From positions 1 to 13,195 of the forward strand of contig JASFPJ010000064.1 in assembly GCA_050116035.1 (NCBI GenBank): a DNA stretch of 13,195 nucleotides, written 5' to 3'. Both the position numbers and the translations under genes were made by a program. The notes below the pieces were generated by a model. That model worked only from the letters and a program-made list of their open reading frames with translations. It searched no databases and was not told where the DNA came from. Positions 6,992-13,195 of the stretch are shown in pieces (position 1 is the first letter of the stretch; each line of letters begins with the position of its first letter). The DNA comes from SOIA01 sp050116035 (lineage in GTDB: Bacteria; Acidobacteriota; Aminicenantia; Aminicenantales; Aminicenantaceae).

Positions 6992-8470
6992 ATGATAAGA
7001 AAAAACCTGATTTTTGTCATTTTATGTCTATTTACTTTCCAGGTTGTATATGCCCAGATTCCAGGAGAGATCAGCTATAAGGATGAATCGGTCATCCCAG
7101 CCGGCAAAAAAGGAGAGCGAATCCGCTCCTTAATCGCCACTGTGAATTCAAACGATCCCACCCAAATCCGTCGCTTTGTTGAAGAGGCATTTACTGAAAG
7201 ATTCCAAAAATTTGCACCCATGGAACAGCACATCAATGTAGTTCTTGGATTTCACCGCCAAACAGGCGGAGTCGATTTTCACAGCATCCGCACCTATGTA
7301 CCTGAACGCAAGGGAGAGACCGTCGTAATCCTCAAAGACCGCCTTTTTGAAAGCTGGCAAGCTTTCGTCATGAGGTTCGACGGATCAGATGAATTTCTGA
7401 TCGCAGGGCTCCAATTCAACATGGCGCGCACTCCCTCGAATGTAAAGGAATCCCCTCTTTCCCAAAAGCAATTCACCCAGACAATCAAAGACCTGCTTCT
7501 TCGATTGTGTGAAAAGGATGTGTTTTCAGGAACCTTGCTCATTGCCAAGGGCGACAAAGTTCTATTGGAATATGCTTGCGGCGAGGCCACGAAACGCTTC
7601 CATGTGCCTAACAATATAGAAACAAAATTCAACCTTGGCTCGATGAATAAAATGTTTACAGCCACCGCGATTGCCCATCTTGTCGAAAAAGGGCTGCTCA
7701 CCTACAATGACCCGATAAGCAAGTATGTGGATGAATCCTGGCTTCCCAAAGAGATCACTTCCAAAGTCACGATTCACCATCTCCTCACACATTCATCAGG
7801 GCTGGGCAGTTACTTCAACGAGACCTATGCAAAAAGCTCGCGCGCTCTTTTCCGCAAACTAGATGATTACAAGCCGCTGGTGAAAGATGAAAAGCTAGCG
7901 TTTGAACCCGGAAAAAGATTCAGGTACAGCAACACCGGGATGTTTCTTCTGGGTGTTGTGATCGAAAGCGCCACCGGTCAGAATTACTTCGACTACATCC
8001 GTGAAAACATATACGTGCCTGCTGGAATGAAAAACACGGATTGTTACGAGATGGACTATCCTGTCGAAAACTTGGCCATTGGCTACAGCCCTAACCAGGA
8101 AAGCAAATACGGCTGGCAGAACAATTTTTTTAAACATGTTATCAAAGGGGGGCCAGCTGGCGGTGGATTCTCGACCGTCAGAGATCTACTCCGGTTTGCC
8201 AGAGCCATCCAGGCAGGAAAGCTTGTTTCTGAAGATTCTCTGAAAATCCTCTGGAAGGATCACATGGGAGAGAGCTACGGATACGGATTCAGGGTTGCAG
8301 AGGGATCAAACGGTAAAGTTGTTGGTCACAGCGGAGGATTCCCGGGTATTAATGCAAACCTCGATATCTTTCTCGACAGAGGATATATCGTCGCTGTTCT
8401 CTCTAATTACGACCGTGGAGCAAGTCCCGTTGCCGAAAAAATCAGTCAGCTTCTGGTCAGAGTGAAGTAA
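6992..8470 (+). CDS. Exported beta-lactamase-fold serine hydrolase (intact catalytic motifs)
   Basis: 492 residues. An N-terminal signal peptide (hydrophobic ~6-18) probably ends at VYA21, releasing the protein to the periplasm. Residues ~38-150 form an extra N-terminal region that I cannot name. Residues ~165-490 match the beta-lactamase-related S12/class C family: S217-M-N-K220 (SxxK), Y312-S-N314 within RYSNTGMFLLG, and H446-S-G-G as the KTG-equivalent. LLTHSSGLG at 264-272 is a further family signature. Relatives include DD-peptidases, esterases and lactamases; which reaction applies cannot be told here. All motifs missing in the lipoprotein at 1902-3404 are present, so this is the likely active member of the pair. 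GGAGG at 6981-6985, six bases before the ATG, is the best ribosome site in the window. A TATAGT at 6910-6915 might be a -10 box but has no convincing -35. The second kinase converges on it with a 64-bp gap. Confidence 0.93.
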   Translation: MIRKNLIFVILCLFTFQVVYAQIPGEISYKDESVIPAGKKGERIRSLIATVNSNDPTQIRRFVEEAFTERFQKFAPMEQHINVVLGFHRQTGGVDFHSIRTYVPERKGETVVILKDRLFESWQAFVMRFDGSDEFLIAGLQFNMARTPSNVKESPLSQKQFTQTIKDLLLRLCEKDVFSGTLLIAKGDKVLLEYACGEATKRFHVPNNIETKFNLGSMNKMFTATAIAHLVEKGLLTYNDPISKYVDESWLPKEITSKVTIHHLLTHSSGLGSYFNETYAKSSRALFRKLDDYKPLVKDEKLAFEPGKRFRYSNTGMFLLGVVIESATGQNYFDYIRENIYVPAGMKNTDCYEMDYPVENLAIGYSPNQESKYGWQNNFFKHVIKGGPAGGGFSTVRDLLRFARAIQAGKLVSEDSLKILWKDHMGESYGYGFRVAEGSNGKVVGHSGGFPGINANLDIFLDRGYIVAVLSNYDRGASPVAEKISQLLVRVK

Positions 8471-8534
8471 AGAATCGACTGATCTTAGTTTGGGAATAGA
8501 AAGGTATCCCCTTAGGAAACGTCCCCCTTACAAA

Positions 8535-11500
8535 TTATTTCAAAGCAGTCAGTCGTTTTGTTGCATCCTCGACCTCAGGCTTCCCCGGGTCAGCATCCTT
8601 CCAGAGGTCGAGAAATTGCTCATACTGGTCGATGGCTTTTCCTTTCCAGCCTCTCTTCTCGTATAACATAGCCAGCCTGTAGTGATAGAGAGGATGAACA
8701 AGATAACGTGCCTCGGTGTTTGGATCAAAAGTGATCAGCCGCTCATACTCGGCAATGGCTTTATCTAAATCTCCTTTCTGCTGATACGCCCGAGCCAAGA
8801 CATCTTTTAATGACGGAATATTATAACCTACCACATCCATAATATACTGAAGAGCAGGAGGCACAGATTGCGCGAGAGAAGTCTCATCTAAAACGGCAAG
8901 AGCCTTATCAAAGTTTCCTTCGGCCAGTGCTATCTCTGCTTCAAGAATATTTGAAGAAAGAGTTATTCTTTCTTTCTGAGAAGAAGTTAATAAAAACTGC
9001 CTTTTCGCCTCAGCCAACTGATTCTTTGCTGAATCCAGCTTCTTCTCTTTTAAATCGATCAGCCCGGAAAGCAAATGGAATCTCGCTTTATAAGGAGCTG
9101 CGAGTGCGGGCTGTATATTTTCAAACACACCGACCCAGCCTTCATTATTTTCCCTGGCGAGCTCAAATTCTCCTCTTTCCAAGTGAATAGCTGTTTTAGT
9201 CAAAAGAATCGTAACTTTTCCTGCGTTGCTCCCGATTTCTTGCGCCAGTTCCTCTGCTCTCCGGAGCTCGATAAAAGCTTGCTCTGTGCGGCCAAGCCAA
9301 TGAAGATAAAATCCTTTGAATAAATATCCAAACACTCTTATCCCCGGCGAAGTGGCCATCTCGATATATTTATCAAACCACCTCATGGCTTCAGCCGTAT
9401 CTTCCTTTATGGCATATATGTATCCAAGCTTGACATAGGAAATCGGGAAATCAGGTTTTATTCTGACCGCATCTTCATAGTGCGAAATGGCTTCATCCAG
9501 CCAGCCCATACGAAAATACGCATCAGCTATCGAATCGTGGGGATTTGCAACATCCGGATTGAGAGCCATATACTCCTTAAAATGCTCGATGGCCTTCTCA
9601 TAGTCTCCCAAAGAGATAAAGGCATAGCCGAGATCATTATGGGATTCTCCGAACTCAGGATCCAATTCCAATACTTTGAGATGCTTTTCGATTGCCCCTT
9701 TAAGATTTCCAGCCCTCCTGAAGAAAACGCCAAGATAATAATAAGCCATTTTCTCCCTTGGATATTTCTCAGTAATCTGTTTAAGGATGTTGCCTGCTTT
9801 TCCGATATCTTGTTCTACATACAGAGCATAACGTGATTCTATAAACAGTCTCTCTTTATCGGTCGCTTTCTGGGATAGAGATTTGGCCTTTTCGATGGCC
9901 CTATCTCTAGCTTCACTATTGACCAACGCGTCATACGCCCCTGAAAGGTGGAGATAGGCTGTGGCAAAGTTCGGGTCGATCTCAGCCGCTTTCTCGAAGT
10001 CTTTTCGGGAGTCCTCATAATAGAATCTTTGAAAATTCTCGACTCCGCTTATGAAATATTTATAAGCCTCCATTGAAGATGTGGTGACATCCGCTATGGG
10101 TATTTCCAGGGGCTCTATTTGCGGCTTGGCTTCAGCAATCCACTCAAAAATCTGATCGCTCAGTTCATCGATCTGCGTTTTCAGGATGCTGTCTGGCCCT
10201 TCTCCTCTTGAACCTGCACTCTTGAGGAGGCCTTTGCTTTCCACATCCAGGACTTTGACATCCGTCGCGTACATGTTCCCCATTTTGACAAAACTTCCCC
10301 GGACAATCGTTTCAATCCCTTCCATCCGGCACAATCTAAAACCTAGATCGCTGTCGATATGCTCCACATCCTTTTTTCCCATCTGGTTGAGCAAGTCATG
10401 CATCCTCTCCCATGTCATCACATACAATCCACCCGTTTGCTCAAGACTGGTGATGAGGAGATTGGGGATGGCTTTTTGTAGATAATCATAAGTTGGATCC
10501 CCTGTCTGGTTTTCAAAGCCGATCACCGCGATGGAATTCTCGATCTTGGGCGCGGCAACCGGTTCTCTTGACTTCAAAACCTGCCAGACCAAAATCAGAG
10601 CTATAACAGCAGCGACAAGAACTATCGCGGGGATGAAGAGCTTTCTCAAGTTGAACGAAACAGTAATTTCTTTTGAAGTGATGGGTTTTCTTACCGGAGC
10701 CTTCCGCTCTGTCGTGGGAATGCCCTTTTCTATCAATTCAAGCTCTACCCGCAGTTCTCCCGCGCTCTGGTAGCGGTTCTCCTTTTCTTTCTCCATACAT
10801 TTAAGTATGAGGTGACTCAGGTCCTCAGGAATATGAGAATTCAATTCTTTTGGATCTTTGGGGGCTTCACTTTTGTGTTTAACGCCGATGGTGAAAGGCG
10901 TATCCCCTTCAAAAGGAACCCGGCCTGTCGTCATCTCATACAGGATGACTCCGAGCGAATAGATATCCGACCGCTGGTCGACTTCCTTCCCTTCAACCTG
11001 CTCGGGTGACATGTATTCTGGCGTTCCGACCATCACCCCAGCAGCCGTGATCCCTTTTGCCCTGATAGAACGGGCTATGCCGAAGTCCATGATTCTGGCA
11101 ACCCCGTCTCTGTCGATCATGATGTTCTGGGGCTTGAGATCACGATGAATAACTCCAATCTTGTGCGCCTCAGTCAATCCCTCGCATATCTGTTTGGCGA
11201 TATTCACGGCTGTTCCGATGCTCAACTGCCCTGACATCCGGATCATGCTCCTCAAATCTTCGCCGGACACATACTCCATGGTGATGTAATGAATGTCTTT
11301 TTCCTCATTGAGGTCAAACATCTGGCAGACATTTTTGTGTCTGATCTTACGGGCAAATTTCAACTCATTACTGAAGCGTTCTATAGTTTTTTTGTCGGAT
11401 GCGATCTCTGGCTTCAGGAGTTTGAGCGCGACTTTCTCTTTGACCTTTGTATCCATTACTTTGTATACGCGACCCATTCCACCCCTGCCCAGCTCTTCGA

Positions 11501-11672
11501 TGATCTGGTAGCGGTCGGCGAAAGTCGAGCCTGTTGTCAATTCCTCACTGGGAGTCTCGAGCGTTTTGGTGAGAGAGACTGAGTCATCCTCTGAGGGGAT
11601 GATTTGAGCCCCACACTCTCCGCAGAAACGCTGGGTGTCTGGATTATCTGATTGACATTTCGGGCACTTCAT
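8535..11672 (-). CDS. Receptor-type Ser/Thr protein kinase with zinc ribbon, CsgG/TolB-like domain and TPR array
   Basis: 1045 residues from the ATG at 11672. A zinc ribbon (Cys3, Cys6, Cys17, Cys20) is followed by a kinase domain (~55-315) with LGRGGMG at 61-67, Lys84, Asp178 in HRD, Asp196 in DFG and GTPEYMSPE at 216-224: all catalytic residues are present. One membrane segment lies at 345-366. Residues ~378-520 resemble the CsgG/FlgO/TolB N-terminal fold (IAVIGFENQTGD), and from ~535 to the end there are many TPR-like repeats, for example 640-740 and 955-1020. The long TPR part probably binds partner proteins (inference). The N-terminal 320 residues match the kinase at 1-1723 without gaps, with the key residues at identical numbers; the C-terminal halves differ. 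An in-frame TTG at 11699 was rejected because it lies before the expected transcript start; AGGA stands 8 bases before the ATG chosen. Toxin-antitoxin genes end 111 bp upstream. Confidence 0.95.
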   Translation of the reverse strand: MKCPKCQSDNPDTQRFCGECGAQIIPSEDDSVSLTKTLETPSEELTTGSTFADRYQIIEELGRGGMGRVYKVMDTKVKEKVALKLLKPEIASDKKTIERFSNELKFARKIRHKNVCQMFDLNEEKDIHYITMEYVSGEDLRSMIRMSGQLSIGTAVNIAKQICEGLTEAHKIGVIHRDLKPQNIMIDRDGVARIMDFGIARSIRAKGITAAGVMVGTPEYMSPEQVEGKEVDQRSDIYSLGVILYEMTTGRVPFEGDTPFTIGVKHKSEAPKDPKELNSHIPEDLSHLILKCMEKEKENRYQSAGELRVELELIEKGIPTTERKAPVRKPITSKEITVSFNLRKLFIPAIVLVAAVIALILVWQVLKSREPVAAPKIENSIAVIGFENQTGDPTYDYLQKAIPNLLITSLEQTGGLYVMTWERMHDLLNQMGKKDVEHIDSDLGFRLCRMEGIETIVRGSFVKMGNMYATDVKVLDVESKGLLKSAGSRGEGPDSILKTQIDELSDQIFEWIAEAKPQIEPLEIPIADVTTSSMEAYKYFISGVENFQRFYYEDSRKDFEKAAEIDPNFATAYLHLSGAYDALVNSEARDRAIEKAKSLSQKATDKERLFIESRYALYVEQDIGKAGNILKQITEKYPREKMAYYYLGVFFRRAGNLKGAIEKHLKVLELDPEFGESHNDLGYAFISLGDYEKAIEHFKEYMALNPDVANPHDSIADAYFRMGWLDEAISHYEDAVRIKPDFPISYVKLGYIYAIKEDTAEAMRWFDKYIEMATSPGIRVFGYLFKGFYLHWLGRTEQAFIELRRAEELAQEIGSNAGKVTILLTKTAIHLERGEFELARENNEGWVGVFENIQPALAAPYKARFHLLSGLIDLKEKKLDSAKNQLAEAKRQFLLTSSQKERITLSSNILEAEIALAEGNFDKALAVLDETSLAQSVPPALQYIMDVVGYNIPSLKDVLARAYQQKGDLDKAIAEYERLITFDPNTEARYLVHPLYHYRLAMLYEKRGWKGKAIDQYEQFLDLWKDADPGKPEVEDATKRLTALK

Positions 11673-11700
11673 GCGGCATTTCCTATAATTTCTCGGCAAA

Positions 11701-11729
11701 AGAATATCAATTCAAGGAAAAAGAGTCAA
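11701..11729 (-). promoter_or_regulatory. Sigma70-type promoter of the second kinase gene, twin of 1752-1780
   Basis: On the minus strand TTGACT (11724-11729), 17 bp, TATTCT (11701-11706), with TG one base before the -10. The boxes, the spacing and several spacer bases (TTGACTCTTT, then AATTG) match the first kinase's promoter. The transcript should start near 11694, which gives a 22-nt leader and excludes the TTG at 11699 as start codon. Confidence 0.75.
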
Positions 11730-11783
11730 ATTAGCATAAATGGATTGAACAGGAACATCATTTGTTTGTAATTTCTTAAATTT

Positions 11784-12065
11784 TCAAGGCTTTTTTAACG
11801 CATCATTGTGAAGCCCAATCACTCGAAGGATAATCTCGCTTTCTTCTCCAAACTCAAAAGTAAATCTATATGAGTCGTTCACTCTTGCTTCAAAAATTGA
11901 TCTTGTACCCTTTATTTTCTTAACTCTTAATGAAGAACTCCTTGGATCGGACACAAGGAGCACAAGCTGTTTCTTTAGCTTTTCCCGCGTTTTTTGGTCC
12001 AAATCAAGAACGCTTTTTTTGAACCTTTCTGTTCTTTTTAATTTCAGGGCTTTTTTCAATTTCAT
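11784..12065 (-). CDS. RelE/YafQ-like toxin of a type II toxin-antitoxin pair
   Basis: 93 residues, basic. The size, the helical N-terminal half (RTERFKKSVLDLDQKTREKL, 11-30), and the strand pattern IFEARVNDSYRFTFEF (57-72) followed by ILRVIGLHND (79-88) are typical of the RelE/ParE fold, close to the branch with a C-terminal HN/HD pair. Family members are usually ribosome-dependent mRNA endonucleases; some poison gyrase. The visible His86 near the C-terminus favours the RNase type (inference). The antitoxin gene precedes it and the two overlap by 62 bases in different frames. The ATG at 12065 is chosen because AGAGGAA lies 8 bases ahead of it inside the antitoxin gene; the codon just before it is an in-frame TTG (12068) and was not preferred. 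Confidence 0.82.
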   Translation of the reverse strand: MKLKKALKLKRTERFKKSVLDLDQKTREKLKKQLVLLVSDPRSSSLRVKKIKGTRSIFEARVNDSYRFTFEFGEESEIILRVIGLHNDALKKP

Positions 12066-12324
12066 CAAATAATTCCTCTACAGAATCAAAAGTCTTGACT
12101 CTCCCTGTACGAACATCCTTTTCAGCCTCTGCTTCCAATTTTTGCCAGCGTTCTGTCCAAAACCAAATCTGATCCTTATCAATCGTTCTCTGGGGTACCA
12201 ATACCACTGTATTATCAACGATTTTAACCAAAACAATGCTTCCTTTCTTCAAATCTAAGCTCTTTCTTATGAATGCTGGAAGAGTAACCTGCCCCTTTTC
12301 TCTCACCTTGATTAATTCTTCCAT
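12004..12324 (-). CDS. AbrB/MazE-type (SpoVT-AbrB domain) antitoxin
   Basis: 106 residues. Residues 4-46 form a swapped-hairpin AbrB DNA-binding domain (VREKGQVTLPAFIRKSL at 7-23, then GSIVLVKIVDNTVVLVP). The tail (~50-106) carries FDSVEELFDEIEK, a helix of the kind that wraps the toxin, and a very basic end. By family knowledge it should bind the toxin at 11784-12065 and repress its own promoter as a dimer or toxin complex. The ATG at 12324 is chosen for the AGGAG (12331-12335) seven bases upstream. A longer reading from TTG at 12411 is excluded because that TTG is the -35 box. The strong promoter at 12383-12411 and the 12-bp direct repeat at 12349-12376 are its likely control region. The reading frame ends inside the toxin gene. 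Confidence 0.88.
   Translation of the reverse strand: MEELIKVREKGQVTLPAFIRKSLDLKKGSIVLVKIVDNTVVLVPQRTIDKDQIWFWTERWQKLEAEAEKDVRTGRVKTFDSVEELFDEIEKSPEIKKNRKVQKKRS
12073..12079 (-). promoter_or_regulatory. Internal ribosome binding site for the toxin gene
   Basis: AGAGGAA on the minus strand lies inside the antitoxin coding region, with its AGGA core 8 bases before the toxin ATG at 12065. It supports starting the toxin there and explains how the toxin is translated despite the 62-base overlap. Confidence 0.55.
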
Positions 12325-12348
12325 TTCAATCTCCTGAAGAAATCTGAT

Positions 12349-12376
12349 TTTCCTACTTTCTAACTTTCCTACTTTC
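12349..12376 (-). repeat. 12-bp direct repeat, candidate operator of the toxin-antitoxin operon
   Basis: GAAAGTAGGAAA occurs twice (12365-12376 and 12349-12360 on the minus strand), separated by GTTA, a 16-bp period. It begins at the expected transcript start of the antitoxin promoter and ends before the antitoxin's ribosome site. The placement suits an autorepressor site (inference). Similar short A/G-rich direct repeats also arise as simple-sequence drift. Confidence 0.55.
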
Positions 12377-12382
12377 ATGTAA

Positions 12383-12411
12383 ATCATATTCTTCCGCCTA
12401 AAAAATGTCAA
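12383..12411 (-). promoter_or_regulatory. Strong sigma70-type promoter of the toxin-antitoxin operon
   Basis: A consensus TTGACA (12406-12411) lies 17 bp before TATGAT (12383-12388) on the minus strand. The transcript should start near 12376, about 52 nt before the antitoxin ATG. This is among the best promoters in the window by consensus match. Confidence 0.78.
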
Positions 12412-12479
12412 GTTGCCTTTAGGAGCAGTTCAATTTTTTTAGACGATTTGAATACTTTCCTAATCTCAGGCATTGAAAT

Positions 12480-12513
12480 GGGAATCTAAGAATAAAAGCG
12501 ATTCCCCCTTTTT
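12480..12513 (+). terminator. Hairpin with T-run on the plus strand, no matching gene
   Basis: GGGAATC (12480-12486) pairs perfectly with GATTCCC (12500-12506) around a 13-nt loop and is followed by CC and five T (12509-12513). This is the shape of an intrinsic terminator reading rightward, yet no plus-strand gene ends before it. It may end an unrecognised small transcript or be chance. Confidence 0.35.
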
Positions 12514-12596
12514 CATTGTGAGTTTGAGGACAAAAGCGATGGGGTTATCTTATAGATCTGATGTCACTGCGGATATTTCAGGCAACTCGTAAAATG

Positions 12597-12643
12597 AAAA
12601 AGGAGAAGCAACTTCTTTGGAAGAAATCGCCTCTCCTCTTTTT
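12597..12643 (-). terminator. Intrinsic terminator after the TonB-domain gene
   Basis: On the minus strand GGAGAGGC (12629-12636) pairs with GCTTCTCC (12602-12609) with one G-T wobble. Inside is a smaller CTTC/GAAG hairpin with loop CAAA, and five T follow (12597-12601). It begins about 40 bp after the stop at 12683. T-runs lie on both sides, so it could also work in the other direction. Confidence 0.7.
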
Positions 12644-12682
12644 ATTTAATCTGAATGAATCAAGAAAATTGCGATCTGACTC

Positions 12683-13195
12683 CTAGCTCTCGATTGATAC
12701 AGTCCAGGAATTACCATCTTTATCTTTGGCACTAAAACGGACAGTCACAACAAAGGTGATGGCATACGGCTTTCCCTTGTGTTCAGGGAGCTCATATTTC
12801 CACTGCTTGACTGCGGCTATAACGGCTTCATCGAGAAGCTTATGGGCACTCTTCAAGACCTTTACATTTATGACATTTCCCTTTTTGTCTGTTGTCCCTT
12901 CCACCTCAACTTCACCATAGATGCCTTTATCCTTGGCTTCCTCCGGAAATTTTGGAGTGACTTTGACCACAAGCACAGGTTTCACCTTTACAGTGACTTT
13001 TCCCTTTTCATCAATTTTAACAGTTGGTTTGAGATCAATTTTTATGCCTCTCTCTAGTTCCTGATCCATTTTACCGATCTTGACGCTCAAAGCCTTTAAT
13101 TCCGTTCTTAATTCCTCTTTCTGTTTATCTGAAAGAACCTCTCCATGAAGCATCACCGCTGGAACAGTCTTTATCTTCATATGCTTTATCTTACT
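12683..13195 (-). CDS. TonB C-terminal domain protein (5' end outside window)
   Basis: 170 codons are visible and the frame is open at the right edge. An ATG at 13180 exists, but no ribosome site precedes it and five in-frame codons (Ser-Lys-Ile-Lys-His) come before, so the true start is probably outside. Counting from that ATG, residues ~10-50 are a charged, probably coiled region, and ~50-72 is a Lys/Val-rich stretch. Residues ~72-152 match the TonB C-terminal fold: VKVTPKFPEEAKDKGIYGEV, then KKGNVINVKVLKSAHKLLDEAVIAAVKQW and a final strand AITFVVTVRF. True TonB links inner-membrane energy to outer-membrane receptors. This domain also occurs as the tail of M56/BlaR1-type membrane peptidases, which the charged region before it would fit (inference). 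The terminator at 12597-12643 closes the transcript. Confidence 0.85.
   Translation of the reverse strand, partial: SKIKHMKIKTVPAVMLHGEVLSDKQKEELRTELKALSVKIGKMDQELERGIKIDLKPTVKIDEKGKVTVKVKPVLVVKVTPKFPEEAKDKGIYGEVEVEGTTDKKGNVINVKVLKSAHKLLDEAVIAAVKQWKYELPEHKGKPYAITFVVTVRFSAKDKDGNSWTVSIES

Noticed and set aside
8495..8530. Possible further copy of the GGGGAC palindrome or a terminator between the converging genes
   Set aside because: Only ACGTCCCCC resembles half a unit, and the AAGG/CCTT pairing nearby is too weak. I could not draw a stable hairpin with a T-run for either gene.
11673..11699. In-frame TTG at 11699 as start of the second kinase
   Set aside because: It lies between the -10 box and the expected transcript start, has no ribosome site, and the ATG at 11672 gives an N-terminus matching the first kinase from residue 1.
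12325..12411. Longer antitoxin reading from TTG at 12411
   Set aside because: That TTG is part of the TTGACA -35 box, so it would not be transcribed. The ATG at 12324 has a good AGGAG and begins right before the AbrB domain.
1..13195. CRISPR array, tRNA/rRNA genes, insertion sequence, integrase or phage genes
   Set aside because: I saw no regularly spaced repeats, no cloverleaf or rRNA-like stretches, and no transposase or integrase motif in any long frame.

Overview
The window reads as ordinary chromosomal DNA from a Gram-negative-type bacterium with an outer membrane. This is suggested by two lipoprotein-type signal sequences, a SPOR-domain peptidoglycan hydrolase and a TonB C-terminal domain. 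Base composition is moderately AT-rich. Membrane-spanning Ser/Thr kinases with an N-terminal zinc ribbon and TolB-like plus TPR C-terminal halves are typical of Acidobacteriota and the related Aminicenantes lineage. That assignment is inference: no rRNA or tRNA gene or other phylogenetic marker is present.

Layout. Positions 1-1723 (minus) hold most of a receptor-type Ser/Thr kinase whose C-terminus lies beyond the left edge. Upstream of it, also on minus, is a beta-lactamase-fold lipoprotein (1902-3404) that lacks the catalytic lysine of its family. A 148-bp divergent promoter region separates it from a rightward RND/MMPL-type exporter (3553-5823). Next, on plus, come a SPOR-NlpC/P60 cell-wall hydrolase lipoprotein (6044-6826) and a second, apparently intact beta-lactamase-fold hydrolase (6992-8470). 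Converging on it is a second full-length Ser/Thr kinase (8535-11672, minus). Its first ~320 residues align without gaps to the first kinase, and it has a nearly identical promoter. Behind it on minus lie an AbrB-antitoxin/RelE-like-toxin operon (11784-12324) and the 3' part of a TonB-domain gene (12683 to the right edge).

How the parts may work together (inference). Two receptor kinases with the same cytoplasmic module and different C-terminal halves bracket genes acting at the cell envelope: one exporter, one peptidoglycan endopeptidase and two penicillin-recognising-fold proteins. This is compatible with an envelope sensing and remodelling locus, but nothing in the sequence proves that the kinases control their neighbours. 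The toxin-antitoxin operon looks like an independent unit.

Regulatory signals are unusually clear. Four minus-strand promoters have TTGAC-type -35 boxes exactly 17 bp from the -10 box, and they settle the start codons of the second kinase and the antitoxin. A short inverted repeat built on GGGGAC-N-GTCCCC recurs between genes. I found no CRISPR array, no insertion-sequence transposase, and no clearly novel multi-gene system. The most unusual items are the lysine-less lactamase-like lipoprotein and the duplicated kinase/promoter module.
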